DNA of 64,000 nucleotides from Betaproteobacteria bacterium (GTDB lineage Bacteria > Pseudomonadota > Gammaproteobacteria > Burkholderiales > SG8-39): assembly GCA_016713125.1 (NCBI GenBank), contig JADJPT010000008.1, positions 1 through 64,000 of the forward strand. Direction: 5' to 3'. Every line of letters begins with the position of its first letter. Within the stretch, counting starts at the first letter, position 1. Under the pieces are notes generated by a model. The model did no database searches. It saw only the letters and a program-made list of their open reading frames with translations, and was not told the DNA's origin. The position numbers and the translations under genes are program-made. Shown piece by piece: positions 55,890 to 64,000 of the stretch.

Positions 55890-57636
55890 ATGCCGCACGA
55901 CATCAGCCTGATCACCACCATCGCCGCCGGCTTCGGCCTCGCCCTGGTGTTCGGCTATGTGGTCGCGCGCATGAAGATCCCGCCGCTGGTCGGCTATCTG
56001 CTGGCCGGCATCGCCATCGGCCCCGCCACGCCCGGTTTCGTCGCCGACATCGCGCTCGCCTCGCAACTGGCCGAAGTCGGCGTGATGCTGCTGATGTTCG
56101 GCGTCGGCCTGCACTTTTCGCTCGACGACCTGCTGGCCGTCAGGCGCATCGCCGTGCCGGGCGCCATCGTGCAGATCGCGGTGGCCACCGCGCTGGGTGC
56201 GGGCACCGCCATCTGGTGGGGCTGGAGCCCGGGTGCCGGCGTGGTGTTCGGCCTGGCGCTGTCGGTGGCCAGCACGGTGGTGCTGCTGCGCGCGCTCGAG
56301 GCGCGCGGCGTGCTCGAATCGGTGAACGGGCAGATCGCCGTCGGCTGGCTGGTGGTCGAGGACCTGGTCATGGTGCTGGTGCTGGTGCTGCTGCCGCCGC
56401 TGGCCGGGCTGCTCGGCGGTTCGGTCCAGTCCGCCGCGGGCGGCGCCGCGGCGGCCATCTCGGAAGCCTCGGGCTTCGGGGTGTGGGGCACGCTGGGCAT
56501 CACGCTGGCCAAGGTCGGCGCCTTCGTCGTGCTGATGCTGGTGGTGGGCAAGCGCGTGTTTCCCCGGATCCTGTGGCTGGTGGCGCGCACCGGCTCGCGC
56601 GAGCTGTTCACGCTGTGCGTGATCGCCGCCGCGGTGGGCATCGCCTACGGCTCGGCCGAGCTGTTCGGCGTGTCCTTCGCGCTGGGCGCCTTCTTCGCCG
56701 GCATGATGATGCGTGAATCCGAGTTCGCGCACCGTGCGGCCGAGGAGTCGCTGCCGCTGCGCGATGCCTTCTCGGTGCTGTTCTTCGTCTCGGTGGGCAT
56801 GCTGTTCGACCCGCAGGTGATCTTCGAGCAGCCGCTGCGCGTGCTGGCCGTGGTCGCCATCATCATGTTCGGCAAGACGCTGGCCGCGGTCGGCCTGGTG
56901 CTGGCCTTCCGCTATCCGCTCAACACCGCGCTGACGGTGGGCGCCAGCCTGGCGCAGATCGGCGAGTTCTCCTTCATCCTGGCCGGGCTGGGCGTGTCGC
57001 TGGGCCTGCTTTCGCCCGAAGGCCAGAGCCTGATCCTGGCCGGCGCGCTGATCTCGATCGCCTTCAACTCGCTGGTGTTCACCGCCATCGAACCCCTGCA
57101 GCGCTGGATACGCGCGCGCTCCGGCCTGGCGCGCAAGCTCGAGCGCCCCGACGACCCGCTGGCCGAACTGCCGGTGAGCACCGACCAGAAGCTGCTCACC
57201 GGCCAGGTGGTGCTGGTCGGCTACGGGCGCGTCGGGCGCCGCATCGCCGCGGCGCTGGAGGCGGGCGGCATTCCCTACGTGGTGGCCGAGGCGCGCCGCG
57301 AGACGGTGGAGGCGTTGCGTGCGCGCGGCATACCCGCGGTGTCGGGCGATGCCGCCGACCCGGCGGTGCTGATCCAGGCGCACGTGGCGCGCGCCGGCAT
57401 GCTGGTGATCGCGCTGCCCGACACCCTCGACGTGCGCAAGATGGTCGAGACCGCGCGCCTGCTCAACCCGGGTATCGAGGTGGTGCTGCGCACACAGCGA
57501 CGAAGAAGCCGAACTGCTGCGCGCCGAGAACCTGGGCGTGGTGTTCATGGGCGAGCACGAACTGGCGCTGGGCATGAGCCGTCACGTGCTGGAGCGCATG
57601 GCCGGCCGGCCGGCCGGGCAGAACGCGGGGCATTGA
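55890..57636 (+). CDS. Kef-type monovalent cation:proton antiporter with TrkA-N domain (frameshifted)
   Basis: About 581 residues. A CPA2 transporter domain with about 12 helices (IPPLVGYLLAGIAIGPATPGF, LLMFGVGLHFSLDDLL, LALSVASTVVLLRALEARG) is followed by a cytosolic TrkA-N NAD-binding domain (GQVVLVGYGRVGRRIAAAL). It resembles YbaL/KefB and probably exchanges potassium or sodium for protons. At about 57493 a base is missing: after VVLRT the text continues in the next frame as HSDEEAELLRAENLGVVFMGEHELALGMSRHVLERM and ends at 57636. GGAGAG precedes the ATG. Confidence 0.9.
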
Positions 57637-57773
57637 GCGTGGGGCAGGCGGGCAGCGCGGGGCCCCGGGCAGGGCAATAGCCACAATTCCCGTCAGGATT
57701 TCGAGCCCGCTGTTTCGCAGTCCGGCCGCGTGTTTCGGCGATAATCGGCTCCCTTCCGCGGAGCCCGCACCAC

Positions 57774-59008
57774 ATGAAGCGCGAAAACCTCAGCAGCCTG
57801 CAGACCCTGTCGATCCTCGGGGGGGCGGCAGTCATGCTGAGCCTGGCCATGGGCATGCGCCAGAGCTGGGGCCTGTTCCAGCCGCACATGATCCGCGACA
57901 TCGGCATCACGGCCGCCGATTTCTCGCTGGCCATCGCCATCCAGAACATGGTCTGGGGCCTGACCCAGCCGTTCGTCGGCGCGATGGCCGACCGGCACGG
58001 CGCGCGCCCGGTGGGCATTGCCGGGGTGCTGGTCTACGGCCTGGGCATCATCGGCAGCATCTATGCCACCTCGGCCCTGATGTTCACGCTGTGCGCGGGC
58101 CTGTGCATCGGCTTCGCGCTCTCGTGCACGGCCAGCAACATCGCCATGAACGTGACCGCGCGCACCGTATCGGCGGCCCGGCGCAGCATCGCCATGGGCT
58201 CGGTCTCGGCGCTCGGCTCGCTCGGCCTCACGCTGGCCTCGCCGATGGCGCAGACCCTGATCACCACCTCGGGCTGGAAGGTCGCGCTGTTCGGCTTCCT
58301 GGCGCTGGCCGTGGTCATGCTGCCGGCGGCCTTCTTCGCCGGCGGCGCCGACAAGATCGACCGCGAGGCCATCACCGGCGTGCCGCAGTCGGTGGGCGAG
58401 GCGGTCAGGGAAGCGCTGGCGCATCCGGGCTACATGGTGCTGGCCACCGCGTTCTTCGTCTGCGGGCTGCAACTGGTGTTCATCACCACGCACCTGCCCA
58501 CCTACCTCGATCTGTGCGGCATGGACCCGACCGTGGGCAGCACGGCGCTGGCCCTGGTCGGACTGTTCAACGTGATCGGCTCCTACCTGTTCGGCTGGCT
58601 GGGCGGGATCTATTCCAAGCGCTTCCTGCTGGGCGGCATCTACGTGTTGCGCTCGGTGTTCATCGCCGCCTACTTCATGGTGCCGGCCACGCCGACCAGC
58701 ACCCTGGTGTTCGCCGCGGCCATGGGCACGCTGTGGCTGGGCGTGGTGCCGCTGGTCTCCGGGCTGGTGGTGCACCTGTTCGGGCTGCGCTACATGGCCA
58801 CGCTGTCGGGCATCGCCTTCTTCAGCCACCAGGTGGGCTCCTTCATCGGTGGCCGGGCGGCGGCCTGATCTACTCCTCGCTGGGTTCCTACGAGTGGGCC
58901 TGGAAGGGCGCGGTGGCCATCGGCATCACCGCCGGCCTGTTCCAGATGGGCATGAACGTGAAGCCCTCGGCGCGCATCCAGGCCGAGCAGCGCACCGCCG
59001 CGGCCTGA
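57774..59008 (+). CDS. Major facilitator superfamily transporter (frameshifted near C-terminus)
   Basis: About 411 residues with 12 predicted helices. MFS features are WGLFQPHMIRDIG, the loop ADRHGARPVGIAGVLVYG between helices 2 and 3, and the oxalate/formate-antiporter-like layout of the monocarboxylate group. After SHQVGSFIGG, near base 58852, the frame slips; the next frame reads AGGLIYSSLGSYEWAWKGAVAIGI and ends at 59008. The substrate is unknown. It converges with the amidohydrolase gene with 10 bases between stops. Confidence 0.88.
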
Positions 59009-59018
59009 CCCCCGCGAA

Positions 59019-60260
59019 TCAGGGCCGCAGCAGTTCCGGCGCGTTCCAGCGCAGGGTCTGGCGGCCGTTCTTGAACGCGGCCAGCGGCTGCGCGATCTCC
59101 GACACCGCCTGCACCGGGGTCTCGGCATTCAGGATCACCACGTCGCCCGGGTTGCCGACCTTGAAGCCGTAATCCTTCAGGTTGAGCAATTTCGCCGAGC
59201 GGCCGGTCAGCATGTTGAAGCACTCGTGCAACTGCTCGGGCCGGTCGAGCTGCACGATGTTGGCGTACAGGTTGGCCATGCGCACCAGCGAACAATCGCC
59301 GAACGGCGTGGCCGGGTTCAGGATGTTGTTCGAGGACAGCGAACAGTTCACGCCGTGCGCGCACAGGTGGTTGGCGTCGGCCACGCCGCGCGGCACCGCG
59401 TAATCCACGTTGCGGCCCATCAGGAACAGGTCGGTGGCCGGCAGCACGGTCACCGCCACGCCGGCGTCCGCCAGGCCGCGGGCGATCTTCGCCACCTCGT
59501 CCGGCGGCAGCAGCGAGAACTTGGCCATGTGGCCGACCACCACGCGCCCGCCGCGCCGGTACTTCTCGGTGAGCTCGCGCACCTGGTGCACGTACAGGCC
59601 GTCCGGGGTGGGCCCGACGTCGAGGTGGATGTCGATGTCGGCGTCGTACTCGCGCGCCAGCTCGAAGATGCGCTCGATCTGCGCCGGGCCATCGGTGTCG
59701 TAGCGCGGCGCGCCGCCGATCACCTTCGCGCCGCGCTTCATGGCCTCGACCAGCAGCTCGTCGGTGCCCGGGTAATTGGTCAGCCCCTCCTGCGGGAACA
59801 CGCACATCTCGATGTCGATGGCCCACTTGTAGTCGTCGATCAGCGACTGCACGGCGTCGTAGCCGCGCATGCCGATGCCCGGGTCGACCTCGACCTGGGT
59901 GCGCATGCGCGTGGTGCCGTGCAGGATGCACTCCTGCAGCGTGCGCTCGGCGCGCTGGCGGGTGTCCTCCAGGGTCATGGTGTCCTTGATCGGCGTGACA
60001 CCCTTGACCGGCGAGTAGGTGGCGCGCGGCTGCGGCGCGCAGCGCTCGATCACGCGCGACTTGTCGATGTGGATGTGGGTCTCGACCAGTCCGGGGCAGG
60101 CCAGGCGGCCGCCGGCGTCGTAGACCTGCGCGCCGGCGACCGGCAGGTTCGGCGCGATGGCGGCGATGCGGCCGTCGGCGATGCCGATGTCCATCAGGGT
60201 GCGCTCGGGCACCAGGCTGGTGCCGTCCGACAGCCGGGCGTTGCGGATGACGAGGTCCAT
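59019..60260 (-). CDS. Cytosine-deaminase-like amidohydrolase
   Basis: A 413-residue metal hydrolase of the CodA-like branch. The first metal motif is VETHIHIDKS (HxH), the third ligand His is in DIDIHLDVG and a fourth His is in VVVGHMAKF. Where CodA has HDD before a Pro-Gly-rich loop, this protein has SLSSNNILNPATPFGD, so the usual metal/catalytic Asp appears replaced by Ser-Asn-Asn. It may act on a cyclic amide or N-heterocycle, but the change casts doubt on standard deaminase chemistry. The start is ATG at 60260; an upstream extension lacks family likeness. It is divergent from the Bug-family gene. Confidence 0.85.
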   Translation of the reverse strand: MDLVIRNARLSDGTSLVPERTLMDIGIADGRIAAIAPNLPVAGAQVYDAGGRLACPGLVETHIHIDKSRVIERCAPQPRATYSPVKGVTPIKDTMTLEDTRQRAERTLQECILHGTTRMRTQVEVDPGIGMRGYDAVQSLIDDYKWAIDIEMCVFPQEGLTNYPGTDELLVEAMKRGAKVIGGAPRYDTDGPAQIERIFELAREYDADIDIHLDVGPTPDGLYVHQVRELTEKYRRGGRVVVGHMAKFSLLPPDEVAKIARGLADAGVAVTVLPATDLFLMGRNVDYAVPRGVADANHLCAHGVNCSLSSNNILNPATPFGDCSLVRMANLYANIVQLDRPEQLHECFNMLTGRSAKLLNLKDYGFKVGNPGDVVILNAETPVQAVSEIAQPLAAFKNGRQTLRWNAPELLRP

Positions 60261-60352
60261 GCGTGCGTTCTCCTTGCGTTGAGCCTGACAGGATATCCGG
60301 TCTGCGCTACGCTTTGCGTATGCCCCTGCATGCTTACACGGAGAGTCCCGCC

Positions 60353-61366
60353 ATGCGCGCCACGTTTCACATCCTTCACATCCCGCTTCACTGCTCACTG
60401 CGCAACATCCTGCTGAGCCTGTTCGCCGCCTGCGCGGCGGCGCTCTCCTGCGGCGCGGCCGCGCAGGCCTTCCCGGCCAAGTCGGTGCGCATCGTGGTGC
60501 CGTTTCCGCCCGGCGGCGCGGCTGACCTGCTGACGCGCGCGCTGGGCAAGCGCCTGTCCGAGACCTGGGGCCAGGCGGTGGTCGCCGACAACCGTCCGGG
60601 GGCCGGCGGCAACATCGGCGCCGAAGCCACGGCCAAGAGCGCGCCCGACGGCTACACGCTGCTGATGGGCGCGGTCACCACGCACGCGGTCAGCATGAGC
60701 CTGTACAACAAGCTGGGCTACGACCTCGAGAAGGACCTGATGCCGGTCAGCCTGGTGGCCAACGTGCCGCACATCCTGGTCGCGCATCCGTCGGTGCCGG
60801 CGGCCAATGTCACGGAGCTGCTGGCCTGGCTGAAGTCGCAGGGCGGCAAGGTGGCGTTCGCCTCGCAGGGCAACGGCACGCTCTCGCACCTGGAATACGA
60901 GCTGATGAAATCGATGGGCGGCTTCACCGCCAACCACATTCCGTACAAGGGGCAGCGCCCGGGCCAAGCCGACCTGCTGGCCGGCAACGTGCTGCTGTTC
61001 TTCGACAGCATCCCGTCCTCGCTGCCGCAGGTGCGCGCCGGCAAGCTGAAGGGCATCGGCGTGGCTTCCTCGCGCCGCACCCCGGTGCTGCCCGACCTGC
61101 CCACGCTGGCCGAAGGCGGGCTCACCGGCTTCGCCGCCGACAGCTGGTTCGGCATCATGGCGCCGGCCGGCACGCCGCGCGAGATCGTCTCCAAGCTGAA
61201 TGCCGACATCGTCAAGGCGCTGGATTCGGACGAGGTCAAGGCCATCATCACGCGCCAGGGCGGCGAGGTGATGGGCAGCACGCCCGAGCGCATGGCGCAG
61301 CAGATCCGCAGCGACCGCGAGAAGTGGGGCAAGGTGGTGCGCGACTCGGGCGCGAAGATCGAGTAG
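60353..61366 (+). CDS. Tripartite tricarboxylate transporter binding protein, Bug family
   Basis: A 337-residue periplasmic protein. Its signal peptide (LLSLFAACAAALSCGAAAQA) precedes FPAKSVRIVVPFPPGGAADLLTRAL, the family's hallmark. DNRPGAGGNIGAEATAKSAPDGYTLLM and FGIMAPAGTPREIVSKLNADI follow. It captures an organic acid or other small ligand for a TctAB permease, absent here, as for most of the many Bug paralogues in Burkholderiales. Two upstream ATGs lack signal character; ATG at 60353 is chosen with GGAGAG upstream. Confidence 0.93.
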   Translation: MRATFHILHIPLHCSLRNILLSLFAACAAALSCGAAAQAFPAKSVRIVVPFPPGGAADLLTRALGKRLSETWGQAVVADNRPGAGGNIGAEATAKSAPDGYTLLMGAVTTHAVSMSLYNKLGYDLEKDLMPVSLVANVPHILVAHPSVPAANVTELLAWLKSQGGKVAFASQGNGTLSHLEYELMKSMGGFTANHIPYKGQRPGQADLLAGNVLLFFDSIPSSLPQVRAGKLKGIGVASSRRTPVLPDLPTLAEGGLTGFAADSWFGIMAPAGTPREIVSKLNADIVKALDSDEVKAIITRQGGEVMGSTPERMAQQIRSDREKWGKVVRDSGAKIE

Positions 61367-61382
61367 CGGCGCAGGGCGGCGG

Positions 61383-62251
61383 ATGCGCACGCGGCGCTGG
61401 TCGCGCAGCGAGGCGCGGCTCGAAGCCGTGCTGCGCCACATCGAGGGCGCATGCCGGCCATGACCCGCCTGCAGCTGGCGGACCTGGCGCGGCTGGCCGG
61501 CATCTCGGCCTTCCATTTCCATCGCCTGTTCTCCTCGTATTTCGGCGAGAGCGTGGCGGCCTGCGCGCGCCGCCTGCGCCTGGAACGCGCCGCGCGCCGC
61601 CTGCTGATCGAGCACGCCAGCGTCACAGAGGTGGCGGGCGACGCGGGCTACGCCACGCCGGCCGCCTTCACGCGCGCCTTTCGCAAGCAGTTCGGCGCCA
61701 GCCCGCGCGCCATGGTCGGTGCGCGGCTGGGCGTGCGGCCGGCACCGGCGGTGCAGCGCGCCGACCTGCCCGAGGGGCCGGTGTGGCGCTACCGCCAGCC
61801 GGTGCGCGTGCTGGGCGTGCAGCGCACCGGTCCCTACGACCGCGCGCCGTGGACGGCCTGGACCGCGCTGTTCGAGGCGCTCGCCGCGCGCGGCGTGGCC
61901 GAGGTGTCGTGCGAGCGCATCGGCATCCCGGTCGACTGGCCCGAAGTCACCGAAGACAGCGCACTGCGCTACGAAGCCTGCGCGGCATTGCCGCCGACGC
62001 TGCCGGCCGAAGGCGAAGTGTTCGAACGCACCATCGAAGGCGGACGCTACGCGGTGTTCACGCATCACGGGCCCTACGCCAAGCTGCCCGCGGCCTACGA
62101 GGCGATCTTCTGGCACTGGTACCCCAGTGCCGCGCAGGCCGGTCAGGTGGAACTGCGTGACTGCCCGAGCTTCGACCTCTACCTGAGCTCGCCCTACGAG
62201 CGCGTCGCGCCGGCCAAACTGCGCACCGAAATCCACGTGCCCGTGAAGTAG
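61383..62251 (+). CDS. AraC-type regulator with GyrI-like effector domain (probable frameshift near start)
   Basis: The ATG at 61383 begins RSEARLEAVLRHIEGA, the usual first helix of AraC/GyrI regulators. That frame stops at 61458, and the DNA-binding part continues in the neighbouring frame (LQLADLARLAGISAFHFHRLFSSYFGES, then VTEVAGDAGYATPAAFTRAFRKQFGASPRAM), giving both helix-turn-helix units. The C-terminal ~155 residues are a GyrI-like small-molecule-binding domain (RVLGVQRTGPYDRAPWTAW, HGPYAKLPAAYEAIFWHWYP). A slip near 61450 explains the break; an alternative start is ATG 61451. It probably senses a hydrophobic or cationic compound. Confidence 0.85.
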
Positions 62252-62358
62252 TGCGCGGAGCGCACCGGTAGTGGTGCACGGCGCGCACCGGGCCGCAGCA
62301 AGAACGGGATAGTTTCGCCGCCTGCCGCAGGGCACACTGCGCGCCTGGGGGAAACACC

Positions 62359-64000
62359 ATGTCGAAGAAGCTGCTCGTCGTCGCCGCCGTCCTCGTTCTG
62401 CTCGCCGCCGCCGGCGCGGGCGGCTGGTGGCTGGCGGCCGATCGCGGCTGGATCGCCGGCAAGCCCAACTCGCCGCGCGCCGAGAACTTCAAGCGCGCCA
62501 TCGATGCGCACCTGGCGCGCACCGCCAACGCGAATTCGCCGCCCTGCGCGCCGGTCAGCGCCGAGCGCGCGCGCGACGGCATGGGCCCGCCCGGGGTGCG
62601 CTACGACTGGAGCCCGGCCAGCTTCCTGCACGTGGTCGACCCGCGCCAGCCGGGCAGCCAGGCGCAGGCGCAGCGCTACGCCCTGCTCGCCAGGCACGGC
62701 TACTTCGCCGCGACCGCGGCTGCCGACGGCAGCATCGCCTACACGCTGAGCTGGAAGGGCATGGCCGCCTCGCCGGGGCAGAACTGCATCCGCTTCGCCG
62801 GCAGCGAACGCGCCGCGCAGGTGCTCTCGCACGCGAAGAAGCGCAGCGGGAACGGCGTGGACGTGTACGAAGTCGTCGCGCGGCCGGTGCACACGCACAT
62901 CGAACCCTGGGCGCAGACGCCGGAGTTCCGCACGGTGTTCAACGACGCCGGCCTCGCACGCGTGCTCGAGCCCCAGCCGGTGGCCTTCGAGCTGGCGCGC
63001 GGCGCGGGCGGCTTCGAGGTGATCGCCGAGCAGGGCCGTGCGGTGCCCGACCTGAATGCCTCCGGCGGCCTGCGTCCGGCGGTGCTGGCCAGGCTGGCCG
63101 GCGGACTCACGGCCGAACGCGTGCGCGCGGCGCTCGAGGCCTGGGCGGCCTCGCCGCACGGCGTCTCGCAGACGCGCCTGTGCCTGCGCCTGCCCGAGAT
63201 GCATCAGGCCGACGAGGTCGGCGCACCGCCGCTGGACCCGCTCAACCCGGCGCGCGGCGCCGCGCCCGGCGAGGAAGGCCTCGTGTACACCTACTACAAC
63301 CTGCTGACGCGCGCACCGCAGCAGCAGGAGGCCCTGCGCGGCTACGTGCTGATGAAGACGCTCGAGGAACTCGGCCTGGCCAGTTCATCGAGCCTGCCGG
63401 CGGCCGAGTTCCGCGGTCAGCCCGCGGCCGGCGCGGTGCGCTTCGCGCCGGGCCAGGCCTTCCGCGAGCAGTACGCGAAGACGCGCGAGCGCTGCCTGCC
63501 CATCGCCAACCTGTATGTCGAGGAGGTGGTGCACTTCGAGGCGATCGGTGAGTTCAGGCCCGCGCCGTCGTTCCTCGCGCGCATGAAGGCCAAGCCCTAC
63601 GACGAAGCCACGGCCAGGGTCTACGCGGCCTTTCCGCACTTTGCGCGCCTGCAGGAAACCGGCGCGGTGCTGCGCGGCACGCTGCAGTTCCGCATGGAAG
63701 GCGAGCAGGGCACGCTGCAGGTGGCCAACGGCAATGTGCTGGTGCCGGTGTTCCATCCGGACATCACCGAAGTGCGCCTGCCCGCCGTCGAGGCGCCGCC
63801 GCCCGTACCGGCCGGGCGCGCCGCGAAGCCCGCGGCGGCGGGCCCGCCATCCGGCCCGGCAGCCTTGCGCGCGGCCGGGCCGGCGCCCTCGCTGGAAGCC
63901 ACGGCCGGCGCGCCGGGATCCGAGCTGCTTGGGCGGCTGGTGGTGTCGGCCAACAACGCGCGCGCAATGGAGGCGCGCCGCGCGCTGCTGCATCCGGGCG
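62359..64000 (+). CDS. Large N-terminally membrane-anchored protein of unknown function (3' partial)
   Basis: An open frame from ATG 62359 (preceded by GGGGGAAAC) runs without a stop to the window end, at least 547 codons. The start shows a signal-anchor (KKLLVVAAVLVLLAAAGAGGWWLAA) and the rest is predicted outside the membrane, probably periplasmic. Distinct stretches are VRYDWSPASFLHVVDPRQPG, GLVYTYYNLLTRAPQQQEALRGYVLMKTLEELG and KTRERCLPIANLYVEEVVHFEAIGEF; from about codon 475 comes an Ala/Pro-rich low-complexity region. It has several cysteines (CAP, NCIRF, LCLRL, RCLP). I do not recognise the family; codon use agrees with its neighbours. Confidence 0.75.
   Translation, partial: MSKKLLVVAAVLVLLAAAGAGGWWLAADRGWIAGKPNSPRAENFKRAIDAHLARTANANSPPCAPVSAERARDGMGPPGVRYDWSPASFLHVVDPRQPGSQAQAQRYALLARHGYFAATAAADGSIAYTLSWKGMAASPGQNCIRFAGSERAAQVLSHAKKRSGNGVDVYEVVARPVHTHIEPWAQTPEFRTVFNDAGLARVLEPQPVAFELARGAGGFEVIAEQGRAVPDLNASGGLRPAVLARLAGGLTAERVRAALEAWAASPHGVSQTRLCLRLPEMHQADEVGAPPLDPLNPARGAAPGEEGLVYTYYNLLTRAPQQQEALRGYVLMKTLEELGLASSSSLPAAEFRGQPAAGAVRFAPGQAFREQYAKTRERCLPIANLYVEEVVHFEAIGEFRPAPSFLARMKAKPYDEATARVYAAFPHFARLQETGAVLRGTLQFRMEGEQGTLQVANGNVLVPVFHPDITEVRLPAVEAPPPVPAGRAAKPAAAGPPSGPAALRAAGPAPSLEATAGAPGSELLGRLVVSANNARAMEARRALLHPG

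Noticed and set aside
52862..55921. 1019-codon minus-strand frame opposite the AddA-like gene
   Set aside because: Antisense shadow; the plus strand has all helicase motifs.
55830..57575. 581-codon minus-strand frame opposite the Kef-type antiporter
   Set aside because: His/Gln/Arg-rich shadow composition with no hydrophobic or catalytic pattern.

Overview
The window is about 64 kb of GC-rich (roughly two thirds G+C by eye), densely coded bacterial chromosome. Gene content points to a betaproteobacterium, probably Burkholderiales or a close relative. The pointers are the order PP0621-family/pilS/pilR/ampD/nrdA/nrdB, a PhaM-type PHA-granule regulator, a histone H1-like AK-rich protein, type B L31 beside rho, trxA opposite fdxA, a Bug-family tripartite tricarboxylate binding protein, CIO-type bd oxidase and paired EgtB/EgtD. 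I see no rRNA, tRNA, CRISPR, IS, integrase or phage gene, so it reads as core chromosome with some variable metabolic genes.

Layout. 1-3.7 kb: a 5'-truncated circularly permuted ATP-grasp/alpha-E protein, a transglutaminase-like protein and a small zinc-ribbon protein. 3.7-7.3 kb: PilS/PilR and AmpD. 7.3-11.7 kb: class Ia ribonucleotide reductase (nrdAB) behind a promoter carrying two NrdR-like boxes, closed by a strong terminator. 11.7-15.5 kb: DUF2442, histone-like protein, lytic transglycosylase, aminotransferase, Yip1-like membrane protein. 15.6-22.6 kb: malic enzyme maeB, patatin phospholipase, PhaM, FIST sensor, quinone oxidoreductase, EamA exporter. 22.7-28.4 kb: TRAP binding protein, small exported protein, NUDIX, SapC, CobD/CbiB-like, DUF2007, RsgA. 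28.4-34.5 kb: PhhB, M48 protease, Orn, Rid-family protein, FAD-linked oxidase, DUF6494, Pgi. 34.5-39 kb: GT39/ArnT-like transferase, L31, Rho, TrxA, FdxA. 39-46.4 kb: exported protein, CIO oxidase (cioAB), ECF sigma/anti-sigma pair, DUF427, EgtB/EgtD. 46.5-55.8 kb: a 994-residue oxidoreductase that joins HcnA-, HcnB- and HcnC-like modules in one chain, then an AddB/AddA-like nuclease-helicase pair. 55.9-64 kb: Kef-type antiporter, MFS transporter, amidohydrolase, Bug binding protein, AraC/GyrI-type regulator, and a large membrane-anchored protein running off the end.

A pattern runs through the whole window. About 17 conserved genes, including rho, fdxA and the CIO subunit I gene, are each broken once by what looks like a one-base (occasionally two-base) slip, with both halves otherwise well conserved. 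This fits uncorrected sequencing or assembly indels much better than gene decay. I annotate those genes over their full extent and give the approximate slip position. Small promoters and operators are proposed only where hexamers or dyads are visible. All functional calls rest on motif and family recognition by reading, with no database search.
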